A DNA stretch of 64,000 nt, taken from the NCBI GenBank assembly GCA_002428985.1, contig DIYL01000006.1, positions 65,730 to 129,729 of the forward strand. Direction: 5' to 3'. Source of the DNA: Anaerolineales bacterium UBA6055. Its GTDB lineage: Bacteria > Chloroflexota > Anaerolineae > Aggregatilineales > Phototrophicaceae. The notes beneath the pieces are model-generated. The model did no database searches and was not told where the DNA came from. It saw only the letters and a list, made by a program, of their open reading frames with translations. This document shows positions 1-8,528 of the stretch, piece by piece; the stretch's first letter is position 1, and each line of letters begins with the position of its first letter. Both the position numbers and the translations under genes were made by a program.

Positions 1-25
1 GCAAAAAATAAGCATCTCAATTTTG

Positions 26-256
26 TTACATTTGGCAAGTTTTTTTTAGAACCATATAAGAATCTATATTTGCAAATGGTATAGTTACAAACAATAGAAC
101 AAATATAGCGGGAAGAGGGATAAGAGATGAGTTGGATATAGACCAACATATTGTTATTGTTATTGCTAGAATACGAATTGTAGAAGCAAAAGATAACATA
201 TAATATATCACCACATATTTATATCTTACCTTAACCTGTTTAGACCTATGTGTCAA
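26..256 (-). CDS. possible small membrane protein
   Basis: An open frame of 76 codons that starts with TTG; an internal ATG at codon 20 is the other possible start. Two hydrophobic stretches fill residues 20-63, so a membrane protein is plausible. No family is recognised and no clear ribosome binding site is visible. It lies in A+T-rich DNA where chance frames are common. Its C-terminal part loosely resembles that of the small frame at 1664-1846 (a short hydrophobic run ending in '..IPF..', then a lysine-containing tail), which may hint at related short membrane proteins. It may not be a gene. Confidence 0.2.
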   Translation of the reverse strand: MTHRSKQVKVRYKYVVIYYMLSFASTIRILAITITICWSISNSSLIPLPAIFVLLFVTIPFANIDSYMVLKKTCQM

Positions 257-391
257 ATGTCAGTAATGTTGAGCAATCGGGTCGGATGTAAAACTTGAAG
301 CGTTGCTAATTGCTAACTTCAATCAAACATAGACTCATTTTAAAAATATAGCATCTGTGAAAAGTTGATAACCTAGTACTATTTAGTTATT

Positions 392-1108
392 TTATGCTTT
401 TCCACTAGTGTGATCTTTTGTTGACATGTAGTTAGTTAGCTCTTTACGAAAGAACTCGGATAGCAACTCAGGTGGGACATTATCTTGGACTTTGTGAGCT
501 AAACGCTTTAAGATTTCGTCTTCGGATTTAAGAAGTTCAATGCTAACTTTATTAAAATTTAAACCTGCGCGAATGAATTCTGATTCTGCTTGAGATCTTT
601 TACCACCCCAAGTCGCAACTTTGGTAACAAGTTCTTGAACTTTCTCCTCATTCATAATTTCTTCACGATAGGGAAATGCTATCATGTTTTCAGAGGTGTA
701 AATAACATCATTCACAGATTCATAAAAATCTGCAACTAATTGATGTAATGAGTCTGGAGCATCTATATGATCTTGTTGAATATATTCACGTAGGGAATTA
801 ACTGCGTCACGATATTGAGGAAACACAATAAACAATTCTTTTAACTCATTAATCATTATATTGACTTCTTCTTGACGTTCCTCCTCACTTATGTCGTCTT
901 CGTCATCTGCTTCTCCTATACGAACATTTAAGACAATTATTGCTGCCAATGCAATGAAAGCCGCACCTAGAGTAAACAAATCCTGAGGTGTAGTTACCTC
1001 AGAGATCGAATTTATAATTAGACCGATTCCAAAGGTTGAGAGAATTGTTGGGAGATATTGAATTATGGATTGAAAGTATAGAGATAGTTGTTCAAAAGGA
1101 GAGCGCAT
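392..1108 (-). CDS. membrane-anchored protein of unknown function
   Basis: 238 residues of no family I recognise. Two hydrophobic helices lie near residues 17-36 and 44-62. An acidic stretch (ADDEDDISEEE) follows, then a long, probably helical cytoplasmic domain. The ATG overlaps the stop of the upstream 66-codon frame by one base (TAATG), which indicates translational coupling, so the two probably form one membrane complex or operon. Base composition is A+T-rich like the surrounding first 2 kb, unlike the neighbouring housekeeping-type genes. Function unknown; the existence of the gene is well supported by length and coupling. Confidence 0.6.
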   Translation of the reverse strand: MRSPFEQLSLYFQSIIQYLPTILSTFGIGLIINSISEVTTPQDLFTLGAAFIALAAIIVLNVRIGEADDEDDISEEERQEEVNIMINELKELFIVFPQYRDAVNSLREYIQQDHIDAPDSLHQLVADFYESVNDVIYTSENMIAFPYREEIMNEEKVQELVTKVATWGGKRSQAESEFIRAGLNFNKVSIELLKSEDEILKRLAHKVQDNVPPELLSEFFRKELTNYMSTKDHTSGKA

Positions 1109-1308
1109 TAGTCATCCGATTCGCTGGATGGTGTTATTATTTGTCGTGCAATATTTGAAACAATAATCCCTGCAAAAATTAGTGACAATATCACAAAAAC
1201 GGAATTTAGAGTATCTGATGAATTGTTAGTAAGTAACCACGCTGTACTAACCCCTAATGCCAAACCAGCAATTAGATTGGTACGCAATATTCGTGTTTTG
1301 TCAGTCAT
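1108..1308 (-). CDS. small two-helix membrane protein
   Basis: 66 residues with two predicted membrane helices (about 11-27 and 35-53), a short polar tail and an acidic end. Its stop codon shares one base with the start of the downstream 238-residue membrane protein, an arrangement typical of coupled genes whose products work together. The ATG is preceded only by an A-rich stretch and no convincing Shine-Dalgarno. No family recognised. It is the first gene of a two-gene unit. Confidence 0.5.
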   Translation of the reverse strand: MTDKTRILRTNLIAGLALGVSTAWLLTNNSSDTLNSVFVILSLIFAGIIVSNIARQIITPSSESDD

Positions 1309-1663
1309 CTTTTTAAAACCAACTATTTTTATTTGCTTAAGTAGTATAGCATGTGTTCGTTTTTTGTTACAACAGTTTAGTAGAAGGAGAGGAAGGTCTA
1401 GCTCATTAAGGAAGACTTGTAATTATTAAAGTTAATACATTTAGGATAATAGTGGGATTTTTTATTTATAATTTGTTAATATTTTGACAAGTTAGAATAT
1501 TTTAAAAATTTGTCACGATACTTAAATGGAATAATTCTACAAATCAATATATATTGATTGATTATTAATTTTTGTTATTAATCATAATAAATAATAGTAA
1601 TATAGCCATGATAGAAAAGCTATGGAGACATTAAGGTATATAAATTTTAACTTTGGTTAAATT
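1309..1663. other. A+T-rich intergenic stretch
   Basis: About 355 bases, strongly A+T-rich with long A and T runs. It presumably holds the promoter of the minus-strand membrane pair at its left side. No stable hairpin with a T-tract and no coding frame with a ribosome binding site was found. Confidence 0.4.
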
Positions 1664-1846
1664 TTATATTAACCATGGGTTGAGTAGATTTTTTTTAAAT
1701 GTGTTTATCTCATAAGTGAATGGGATGAGTATAAAAAAGAACATCCCAATGAATGATAATGATATAGAGCCAAATATTCCAAATAAGGTTGAGAAGGTGA
1801 TGAGAGGGATTAGAACTTTCAATTTTATCATAATGTTAGTCCACAT
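1664..1846 (-). CDS. possible small membrane protein
   Basis: About 60 residues from an ATG start; a TTG further upstream at 1873 would add nine codons. Most of it is one or two hydrophobic helices, ending in a lysine-containing tail. A plus-strand frame overlaps it almost fully, and only one of the two can be real. The hydrophobic pattern favours this strand. No family is recognised and no strong ribosome binding site is seen. Confidence 0.25.
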   Translation of the reverse strand: MWTNIMIKLKVLIPLITFSTLFGIFGSISLSFIGMFFFILIPFTYEINTFKKNLLNPWLI

Positions 1847-1997
1847 AATACTTCTTTTTCTAGAATATATCAAAATAGGTTATGTGTCAATCAAGTTGAG
1901 TTATGCCACAACATATTCGTGTACAAAATAAGTTTGTCCTGTCAGGTGTTTTGCGGTAATCTCGGATGTAAATAGACTTATTATCGAAAGGATTCCG

Positions 1998-2279
1998 ATG
2001 CAACCCAATCAACGGCAAAAAGTGATGATCTTGTTTCTCAGTACGTCCGCATTAGATAGCCCTGTTAAAGGTTGGACGATGTATGATGGTACTGGTAAAG
2101 AATCGTTTACCACGGGCGATAGTGATACCCCGCCTTATGAAAATGGTTTAGAAGCCTTGTTTGATGGCTGGCGTGTCATGCAATTCCCGACATTGATTCC
2201 ACCGTATCCCGGTGAAGAATATACCACCTCATTTATGAAATATCCGTTCGTTTTTGAAAAATTAGAGGAGATAGATTAG
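1998..2279 (+). CDS. small protein paired with a PhyH-type dioxygenase
   Basis: 93 residues, no signal peptide or membrane helix. It is rich in aromatic and proline residues in the second half (GWRVMQFPTLIPPYPGEEY). Its stop codon directly abuts the ATG of the phytanoyl-CoA-dioxygenase-like gene (no bases between), so the two are co-translated. I do not recognise a named family; a role as partner or accessory subunit of the dioxygenase is inferred from the fusion-like spacing only. The start is supported by an AAAGGATT sequence just upstream. Confidence 0.65.
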   Translation: MQPNQRQKVMILFLSTSALDSPVKGWTMYDGTGKESFTTGDSDTPPYENGLEALFDGWRVMQFPTLIPPYPGEEYTTSFMKYPFVFEKLEEID

Positions 2280-3128
2280 ATGGCTATTGATAAAAAATAT
2301 TTGTTAAATTCTAAGCAGATGGCAGAATTTGTCGCGCGTGGGTTTTTACGCTTCGATTCACTCGTACCTGACGAAATCAATCAAGCGGTGATGCGTGATA
2401 TTGATAATAATGCAATCCAAGGTGCGCCCGCCGGAACACCCATCGACGAATGTTATCATGGCACTGCCATTCGCGATTTATTGGATCTACCCGAAATTCA
2501 GGGTCTGATTTACAGTCTCGTCGGTGAAAATCCGCTGTTTGATCACGATGCTGTTCATGTGCGCGAGCCGAATCAAGGGAAAGCGCAGGGCTTGCATGCC
2601 GATTCTATCATTGATGTGCGCACGCACTTCGATATTCAAATTATGTACTTCCCGCATGATGTGCCGCTAGAAATGGGTGGCACACTGCTATTACCCGGTA
2701 GCCATTTCCGCAAAGTCAATGAAATGGACATCGCGTTCTACCAAAACATGCGCGGACAAATCCCGATGGTATGCGAAGCAGGTTCAATTCTCGTGTTGCA
2801 TCATGGCATCTGGCACTGTGGACGACAAAACCAGACCGACCGTCGTCGCTATATGTTTAAAGTGCGCTTGAATCCAGCAGTCCGTCAGTTGCGTTTATGG
2901 AACACCGACGATCTCGAAGATGGATATGCTGACCATCAAGAAATTTTTGCCGGAAAAGCTCCAGAGGATGACATTCAGACCATTCTGAGCAAAATGGAAC
3001 CATGGTTTGAACAAGCGTCCGGTCGCTTAGAAATTGTCAACCGTGTCAAATTATGGCGATTCCTGACAGGTGATGAAGACTTTGATGTGCATTATTGGGT
3101 TACCCGCCTCGAAAATATGCCTGCTTAG
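2280..3128 (+). CDS. phytanoyl-CoA dioxygenase (PhyH) family protein
   Basis: 282 residues with the Fe(II)/2-oxoglutarate double-stranded beta-helix typical of PhyH enzymes. The metal-binding H-x-D is at His106/Asp108 (GLHADS). The distal His is probably His179 (IWHCG), and the following Arg189/Arg190 would bind the 2-oxoglutarate carboxylate. The glycine-rich GGTLLLPGSH segment is also characteristic. Such enzymes hydroxylate small molecules or secondary metabolites; the substrate cannot be told here. It is directly abutted by the small 93-residue gene and followed by a strong bidirectional hairpin terminator at 3148-3182. Soluble cytoplasmic protein. Confidence 0.88.
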   Translation: MAIDKKYLLNSKQMAEFVARGFLRFDSLVPDEINQAVMRDIDNNAIQGAPAGTPIDECYHGTAIRDLLDLPEIQGLIYSLVGENPLFDHDAVHVREPNQGKAQGLHADSIIDVRTHFDIQIMYFPHDVPLEMGGTLLLPGSHFRKVNEMDIAFYQNMRGQIPMVCEAGSILVLHHGIWHCGRQNQTDRRRYMFKVRLNPAVRQLRLWNTDDLEDGYADHQEIFAGKAPEDDIQTILSKMEPWFEQASGRLEIVNRVKLWRFLTGDEDFDVHYWVTRLENMPA

Positions 3129-3147
3129 ATTCTGAAAATCACAAAAC

Positions 3148-3182
3148 AAAAAGGGACGTATATTTACACACATCCCTTTTTT
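3148..3182. terminator. bidirectional rho-independent terminator
   Basis: The arms AAAAAGGGA and TCCCTTTTT pair around a 16-base loop. A-rich and T-rich flanks serve both the plus-strand dioxygenase gene (ends 3128) and the minus-strand TPR gene (ends 3204). Confidence 0.85.
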
Positions 3183-3203
3183 GATTTATCTATATGTCGA
3201 ATT

Positions 3204-6200
3204 TTAGCAGGTGCTATCGCCGATTGCTTTCAAGCGCATCATATCTGCTAGAACTGTGTATCCTTGAACTGCATATTCATCTGCAAGCCAGCGTAGCTCA
3301 CCGCTACACATGGTCGCAAAGTTGCTGTCAATATAGCGATCAAGTAGCGCACTCGCTGTCCACACATCGCCCATTTCGTGACGGGTTTGTGCTTCGTGGA
3401 AAAGTGACCGTGAACCCATGGTTAATGCGATGTCGTATAGCTCATTCACATCACTAACTTGACGTAGTGTCGGTGTACGCATCATATCAACAAGACCGTT
3501 ACGGCTTGACCATGAACATGGGTGTGAAATGTTTTGTGCCAGCGCGATGTCGTATTGTTGCATCGCATCATCATAATGACCAAGGTCTTGATAGATCAAC
3601 CCGAGATGACAACGTTCATCAAGCAGGGTTGGGTCAAGATCTAGTGCGAGATGATACGTGAAAATCGCAGATGATAGATCACCTTGCAGATAAAAATCGC
3701 GTGCTTGACTCGCGTAATCTTGTGCATACAGTTGGCTAACACTCATTGTGTCGCCACGTTGGATGCGACGGACATTCAGCAGGTGGTTACGAGCACAGTG
3801 ATTGGATGTATCTTGGGATAGAACGGTGAAAAATTGTGCTTTAGCAGCTTCATAATCTTGTAGATCAGCATAAATCATACCCACACGGCAACGAATATCG
3901 TAACGAGCTGGCTCAATATCGAGTGCCGATAGATACGCATCAATTGCGCTGTTCCATAGTTCCTCAGCGACAAATTGATCACCTTGCGCGATGAAATCGT
4001 CAGCGGTTGGTGCATTGAGGGTATTGTCACTCATGATGCGATGAACATTACGTGCGTGTTCGTTAGCGCAGATATTGGCGATGTCTTGTGACATAATCCA
4101 GTTGAACTGATAGAGTGCATTGTCATAATCACCCAAGTCAACATAAATCATACCGACACGGCAACGAATATCATGACGGAATGGTTCGAATTCAAGCGCG
4201 GTTAGATAAGCGTTGATCGCACTTTCCCATGCTTCAACTGCGACAAATTGGTCGCCTTGTGCGATGAATGTGTCCGCGTTTTGTAGGGCGGCTTCGCTCA
4301 TACCGTAACTCGCACTGGTGTCGACTTCAGCTGTACGCAATTTTTGCATCAATCCATCACGATTTGCACGCGCACATGAATCAACGATGTGTTGGTTTAA
4401 AATCGTTTCCCATTGTTGTAGGGCTTCGTCGTAGTCACCGAGTTCCGCGTAAGCTAAACCGAGTTGACAACGAACATCCGAACGTAATGGATCAAGTCGT
4501 AATGCAGTTTCATAGGAGTCAACCGCAAGTTCAAATTCGTTGATTTCGTAGAAGCGTGTGCCACGTACAACAAAGTCTTCGATTGCAGTAGGTTGGAACA
4601 TTTGATTACGTTTTGTCATATGTTCGAGGCGTACGGCTAAACCACAAGCATCATTTGGATTGTCTGCTAAGAGTATTTGATACGCTTGCGCGGCATGGTA
4701 GTAATTGCCCCATGCCAAATCAAGCTTAGCTAATTCGCAACGCGCACGACTATGATCTGGATCAAGGCGTACGGCTTGCAAGAATGCTGAGGATGCGCCG
4801 AATTCATTATTGTTCTCAAGTTTTTGAAGACCCTCTTCATATAGACCATCAGCAGGGGATGGTGCATACGTTATAGGAGATTCAGCCGCGATACTCGCAT
4901 TGCTGGATTCCATATTGCGCATACGATAGGTCAGCGCACGATAATTTGACCATGAACATGGATCAGGATGAATCGAGTTTTGATTAATCGCGATTGTCCA
5001 CTGACGTAATGCTTCGTTGTAATTGCCGGTGTCCATATGCGCGATACCGAGGTAACAACGGCTGACCTTATCATTCGGGCTGAGTTCAACTGCCATCTCG
5101 AAAGACTCAATCGCACTATCAAGATCACCATTATTATATGCGACCATACCTTGATCTAAGTAATCGCTTGCGCTCAGGGTAAGACCCTCACTAGCGATGC
5201 TCGCATTGCTGGATTCCATATTGCGCATACGTTGGTTCAAGGCAAGATAGTTCGACCATGAACATGGATCAGGATGAATCGAGTTTTGATTAATCGCGAT
5301 TGTCCACTGACGTAATGCTTCGTTGTAATTGCCGGTGTCCATATGCGCGATACCGAGGTAACAACGGCTGACCTTGTCGTTCGGGCTGAGTTCAACTGCC
5401 ATCTCGAAGGAGCTAATTGCCCCCTCAAGATCACCAGCATTGTATAGTTCCATCCCACGGTTTAAGAAATCATCAGATGTCATCGGGACAAAAATACGTT
5501 CGGTTTTTTCTGCGGTAGCAACTTGCAGATCTAACGCACAGGTATTATTCGGATTCGCTTCGAGCAGAATGTCGATATTTTGGAGTGTACCGAAGTAATT
5601 ACCCCAATCAAGTTGAATTTGTGCGAGTCCACAACGTGCATCGGCATGATTTGGATCAACGATGATCGCTTGCAAGAAGGTATTCGCTGCCGAGAATGTA
5701 CGATTCTCTGCTCTGTATTGTAAAGCAAGCTCGTAGAGTGCATGTGCAGGGGACGCTGTTGTTGGCACAACAACTGCATTTGCAGATGCTTCGAAAACAT
5801 CGCCACGTTGTGCTTTCATGAGTGCATCACGGTGTGACCATGCACATGGGTCGGTTGTATTATTCGCTAGAATAATATCAAATTGTTCTAGTGCAGCTTC
5901 ATCGTTGCCCCATGTTTCAAAAATTGCACCGAGTTCACAGCGCAAATCAGCACGCATTGGGTCGAGTTCAAGTGCTTGTGAGAGCATAATCGCTGATGAA
6001 TCAAGATCACCTAGTATTCTGTAAATGAGGGCAAGCTGACCATAATCATCTGCTGTGCCACCGTCAAGTGCAATCGCACGGTTGAGCATATCAATTGCAA
6101 GTGCGTAATCTTGATTATCAAAGGCTGTTTCTGCAAAGTCGCGGTATGCTTGTGCTGACCAGACGTTACCAGATAGTTGCACATCCATCTCACCAGCGTG

Positions 6201-7682
6201 CTTACCACCAGCGTGTGACACAATCAATGTATAGTCAGTGGTTGATGGTGGCATAAATGTGAGTGCGGAGTCGAATAACTCGCCGTCATCATCATCACCT
6301 GCGATTGGGATACCGTCTTCGTTGAGCACAACAATAAGCGGATCAATCGGCGCAGGGTTCAAAATATGTGAACTGACATTGATATGAACAACTTCACCGG
6401 CTGTTGCTGAGAATGGAATCTCGTACAACAATCCATAATCCATCATGACGTTGGTGCTATTGCTATCAACTGCGAGCTCAGCCGGCAGACGGAGTGTTTC
6501 GCGGTCGATCATCCATTCGTAGAATTGAATACCTGCAACTTCTGGATAACCAAGGTTGTGATAGACATGTCCCATCACCAATGAGAATGCACCATCATAC
6601 CAGTTATTGACATACATATCATCAAGAATTGTGAGCGCTTCAATACGATTGTTGAGCTGACTGTGTGCCATCGACAAATAATATGTTGTGTACATATCAT
6701 TTGGATTCAGTTCATCTGCTTGTTTTAAGTAGGATAGCGCAGTGCTGAAGTCTTCGAGGGCATAATGGGCATGACCCAATCCGAAATGAAGTGATGCGTT
6801 ATTCGGTTCGAAGCCGAGTAATGCTTCATATTGTTCGATCGCTAGGTCGTAGCGTCCCTGATCAATAAATACACGGGAGGCTGCCCACAATGTATCAGCT
6901 GTTGGCGATGTGGGTTCAACTTCTGATGCGGATGCAACAGTTACATCAGTCGAATCATCTAATTGTGGGAGTGCATTTTTACCAGTATTAGATGGCACTG
7001 GGGTTGCGCTTGGTGCTGTATTGATGACAACACCAGAAATGATACCAATATCGCGTTGTTCCGCGATCGAAGCTAATAAAATAAGCTCACGAACTTCTAG
7101 TGCTGGCGCATAGTCTGAATGAATACTAAGCGCTGTATTCACATCATCTAAACCAGCTTCATATTGATGCAATTGGTAATAAGCATATCCGCGATGGACA
7201 TATAGTGGTGCATATGCATCATCAATTGCTATCGCCGTATTGAGGTAATCGAGAGCTGTCGCATAATCTTGGTTCTTAACATGCATATTTGCTTGTTGAA
7301 TGATTATAGAGACATTATCGGGATCACTAGCAAGCACACAATTGAATGCATGCATAGCACCTTGGTAGTCTCCCATTGCATAAAGTTGTGCGCCTTCAGC
7401 ATGATGGGACACACTTGTGTCGCATGCATCTACAATCATACTAGACGACGCGGGTTGCGTTAAATCATTGAGGATGTCGCGCAAAATTTCATTGTCGGGG
7501 TCATTTTGTAGTGCACATTCGTAATATGGTAATGCACCACTGATATCACCCATAGCATGGAGTTGGGCGGCGCGGGCGTGATTGGAGTAAGAATAATCAC
7601 AATCGGATTCTGCCAATGAAAAGGGGATGGCAGTTAACATCAGGACAAAGCTTACAGTAAAAAGTCCGATACGTTTTAACAT
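3204..7682 (-). CDS. giant secreted TPR-repeat protein with PPC-like domain
   Basis: 1492 residues from the ATG at 7682. This start was chosen because an AGGGA box lies just upstream and a clean signal peptide follows (MLKRIGLFTVSFVLML..LAES); a longer frame upstream is probably not translated. The mature part is a long array of tetratricopeptide repeats (motifs such as 'A..YY..AL..DPDN'), many carrying one conserved cysteine per repeat pair (RC.LG and .C.W..R). This suggests disulfide-linked extracytoplasmic solenoids. A beta-sandwich segment near residues 430-515 (FSATAGEVVHINV.. with a DDDDGE turn) resembles bacterial pre-peptidase C-terminal (PPC) domains. Two units of about 102 residues are almost identical (see repeat entry). 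Probably an envelope scaffold; ligand unknown. Confidence 0.85.
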   Translation of the reverse strand: MLKRIGLFTVSFVLMLTAIPFSLAESDCDYSYSNHARAAQLHAMGDISGALPYYECALQNDPDNEILRDILNDLTQPASSSMIVDACDTSVSHHAEGAQLYAMGDYQGAMHAFNCVLASDPDNVSIIIQQANMHVKNQDYATALDYLNTAIAIDDAYAPLYVHRGYAYYQLHQYEAGLDDVNTALSIHSDYAPALEVRELILLASIAEQRDIGIISGVVINTAPSATPVPSNTGKNALPQLDDSTDVTVASASEVEPTSPTADTLWAASRVFIDQGRYDLAIEQYEALLGFEPNNASLHFGLGHAHYALEDFSTALSYLKQADELNPNDMYTTYYLSMAHSQLNNRIEALTILDDMYVNNWYDGAFSLVMGHVYHNLGYPEVAGIQFYEWMIDRETLRLPAELAVDSNSTNVMMDYGLLYEIPFSATAGEVVHINVSSHILNPAPIDPLIVVLNEDGIPIAGDDDDGELFDSALTFMPPSTTDYTLIVSHAGGKHAGEMDVQLSGNVWSAQAYRDFAETAFDNQDYALAIDMLNRAIALDGGTADDYGQLALIYRILGDLDSSAIMLSQALELDPMRADLRCELGAIFETWGNDEAALEQFDIILANNTTDPCAWSHRDALMKAQRGDVFEASANAVVVPTTASPAHALYELALQYRAENRTFSAANTFLQAIIVDPNHADARCGLAQIQLDWGNYFGTLQNIDILLEANPNNTCALDLQVATAEKTERIFVPMTSDDFLNRGMELYNAGDLEGAISSFEMAVELSPNDKVSRCYLGIAHMDTGNYNEALRQWTIAINQNSIHPDPCSWSNYLALNQRMRNMESSNASIASEGLTLSASDYLDQGMVAYNNGDLDSAIESFEMAVELSPNDKVSRCYLGIAHMDTGNYNEALRQWTIAINQNSIHPDPCSWSNYRALTYRMRNMESSNASIAAESPITYAPSPADGLYEEGLQKLENNNEFGASSAFLQAVRLDPDHSRARCELAKLDLAWGNYYHAAQAYQILLADNPNDACGLAVRLEHMTKRNQMFQPTAIEDFVVRGTRFYEINEFELAVDSYETALRLDPLRSDVRCQLGLAYAELGDYDEALQQWETILNQHIVDSCARANRDGLMQKLRTAEVDTSASYGMSEAALQNADTFIAQGDQFVAVEAWESAINAYLTALEFEPFRHDIRCRVGMIYVDLGDYDNALYQFNWIMSQDIANICANEHARNVHRIMSDNTLNAPTADDFIAQGDQFVAEELWNSAIDAYLSALDIEPARYDIRCRVGMIYADLQDYEAAKAQFFTVLSQDTSNHCARNHLLNVRRIQRGDTMSVSQLYAQDYASQARDFYLQGDLSSAIFTYHLALDLDPTLLDERCHLGLIYQDLGHYDDAMQQYDIALAQNISHPCSWSSRNGLVDMMRTPTLRQVSDVNELYDIALTMGSRSLFHEAQTRHEMGDVWTASALLDRYIDSNFATMCSGELRWLADEYAVQGYTVLADMMRLKAIGDSTC
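4886..5491 (-). repeat. tandem 306-bp intragenic duplication in the TPR gene
   Basis: Two copies lie 306 bases (102 codons) apart inside the TPR gene, for example GACCATGAACATGG at 4948 and again at 5254. The stretch 4948-5069 reads as identical to 5254-5375, and homology continues with scattered changes on both sides. The length is a multiple of three, so the duplication keeps the frame and adds one repeat block of the solenoid. It looks recent. Confidence 0.85.
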
Positions 7683-7950
7683 AATAACTATTTCCCTACA
7701 TATCGTGCGGTGATAATATGTTACGCGAAAAGTTGCGGAAATAGCAAATTTTCTAATGGAATGTGCATTCTGCATAAACACTTTATTCATTTGTGATTTC
7801 AAACACAAAGTCCGTTGTGCAAAATTGCACAAACACCACAAATACCGTCGCTATTTATTCGGCATTTTGCCCAACTAATTGTGTAATTGAATCATAGCTG
7901 ATACAGCGGTCATTATATTTAAATGTATTTGCGGAACTTTATAAAGAATC
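7683..7950. other. upstream region of the TPR gene
   Basis: Intergenic DNA holding the ribosome binding site (AGGGA before 7682 on the minus strand) and presumably the promoter of the TPR gene. No other coding frame is convincing. Confidence 0.4.
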
Positions 7951-8130
7951 ACACCACTTGGTGTCATATAGCTGTAGACTTAATAAATTCTGGCTTGAGG
8001 TGTTTACGGTAACCACCAGAGGCTCAAAGCCTTCTGGCTACAAATTTAGAAAGTCCACTAAAAGGACTCTCACTAACCCCTTCAGTGGGTTTACCATATT
8101 TTATTAGCCTATAGGTTTTGAACCATAGGC
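7951..8130. repeat. cluster of six tandem hairpins
   Basis: In 180 bases there are six inverted repeats: ACACCA/TGGTGT (7951-7964), GGTGTTTAC/GTAACCACC with one mismatch (7999-8017), CCAGAGGCT/AGCCTTCTGG (8016-8037), AGTCC/GGACT (8052-8068), AACCC/GGGTT (8075-8091), and GCCTAT-A-GGTT/AACC-ATAGGC (8107-8130). There is no coding potential. The density suggests a structured RNA or a degenerate, palindrome-rich end of an IS200/IS605-type or REP-like element. It lies between the divergently oriented TPR gene and DUF433-like gene. Confidence 0.65.
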
Positions 8131-8220
8131 GATTCATATGTGGATAGAATGTTCAACTATACAACATATAAGTTTAATTTTCAGAAATAAGACTATATTC
8201 CGATTTGTAAGCAAAAGACT

Positions 8221-8517
8221 ATGATCATGAAGGCCGAACAGTACATTACATTCAATAATAAAGTTGCCCAGATTGCAAATCGCGAGCACCTAAAAGCCGA
8301 AACTGTCGCACGAATGTATGTGGGTGGCGGTGCATCGATCGAAGATGTTATGCAACATTATGACCTCACCCGTGCACAAGTTCATGCAGTCTTGGCATAC
8401 TATTATGAAAATCAAGAAACGCTTGATGCCGCTTACAATGAGGCAATTAATGACCCCCGCATAATAAGTAGCGATGATTTACGCAAGAAAATTGAATCCA
8501 GACAACAAACGGATTAA
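8221..8517 (+). CDS. DUF433-like DNA-binding protein, antitoxin-type
   Basis: 98 residues (a second ATG at codon 3 is equally possible). The central part (GASIEDVMQHYDLTRAQVHAVLAYY) has the spacing of DUF433 proteins, small winged-helix-like proteins often acting as antitoxins next to a PIN-like (DUF5615) toxin. Here no PIN-like gene follows; a glycosyltransferase begins 11 bases downstream. The protein is therefore an orphan, perhaps a lone regulator or a relic of a toxin-antitoxin pair. The family call rests on pattern only. Confidence 0.6.
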   Translation: MIMKAEQYITFNNKVAQIANREHLKAETVARMYVGGGASIEDVMQHYDLTRAQVHAVLAYYYENQETLDAAYNEAINDPRIISSDDLRKKIESRQQTD

Positions 8518-8528
8518 GCCTTTCATCT

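Noticed and set aside
1716..1931. Plus-strand 71-codon frame
   Set aside because: It overlaps a more hydrophobic minus-strand frame and has no ribosome site or family pattern.
5237..5458. Pair of minus-strand frames inside the TPR gene that repeat each other (4931-5131 and 5237-5458)
   Set aside because: They are out-of-frame shadows of the duplicated 306-bp block, not genes.
7683..7841. N-terminal extension of the TPR protein (53 extra codons)
   Set aside because: No signal-like or conserved sequence and no ribosome site; a good AGGGA site and signal peptide support the start at 7682.
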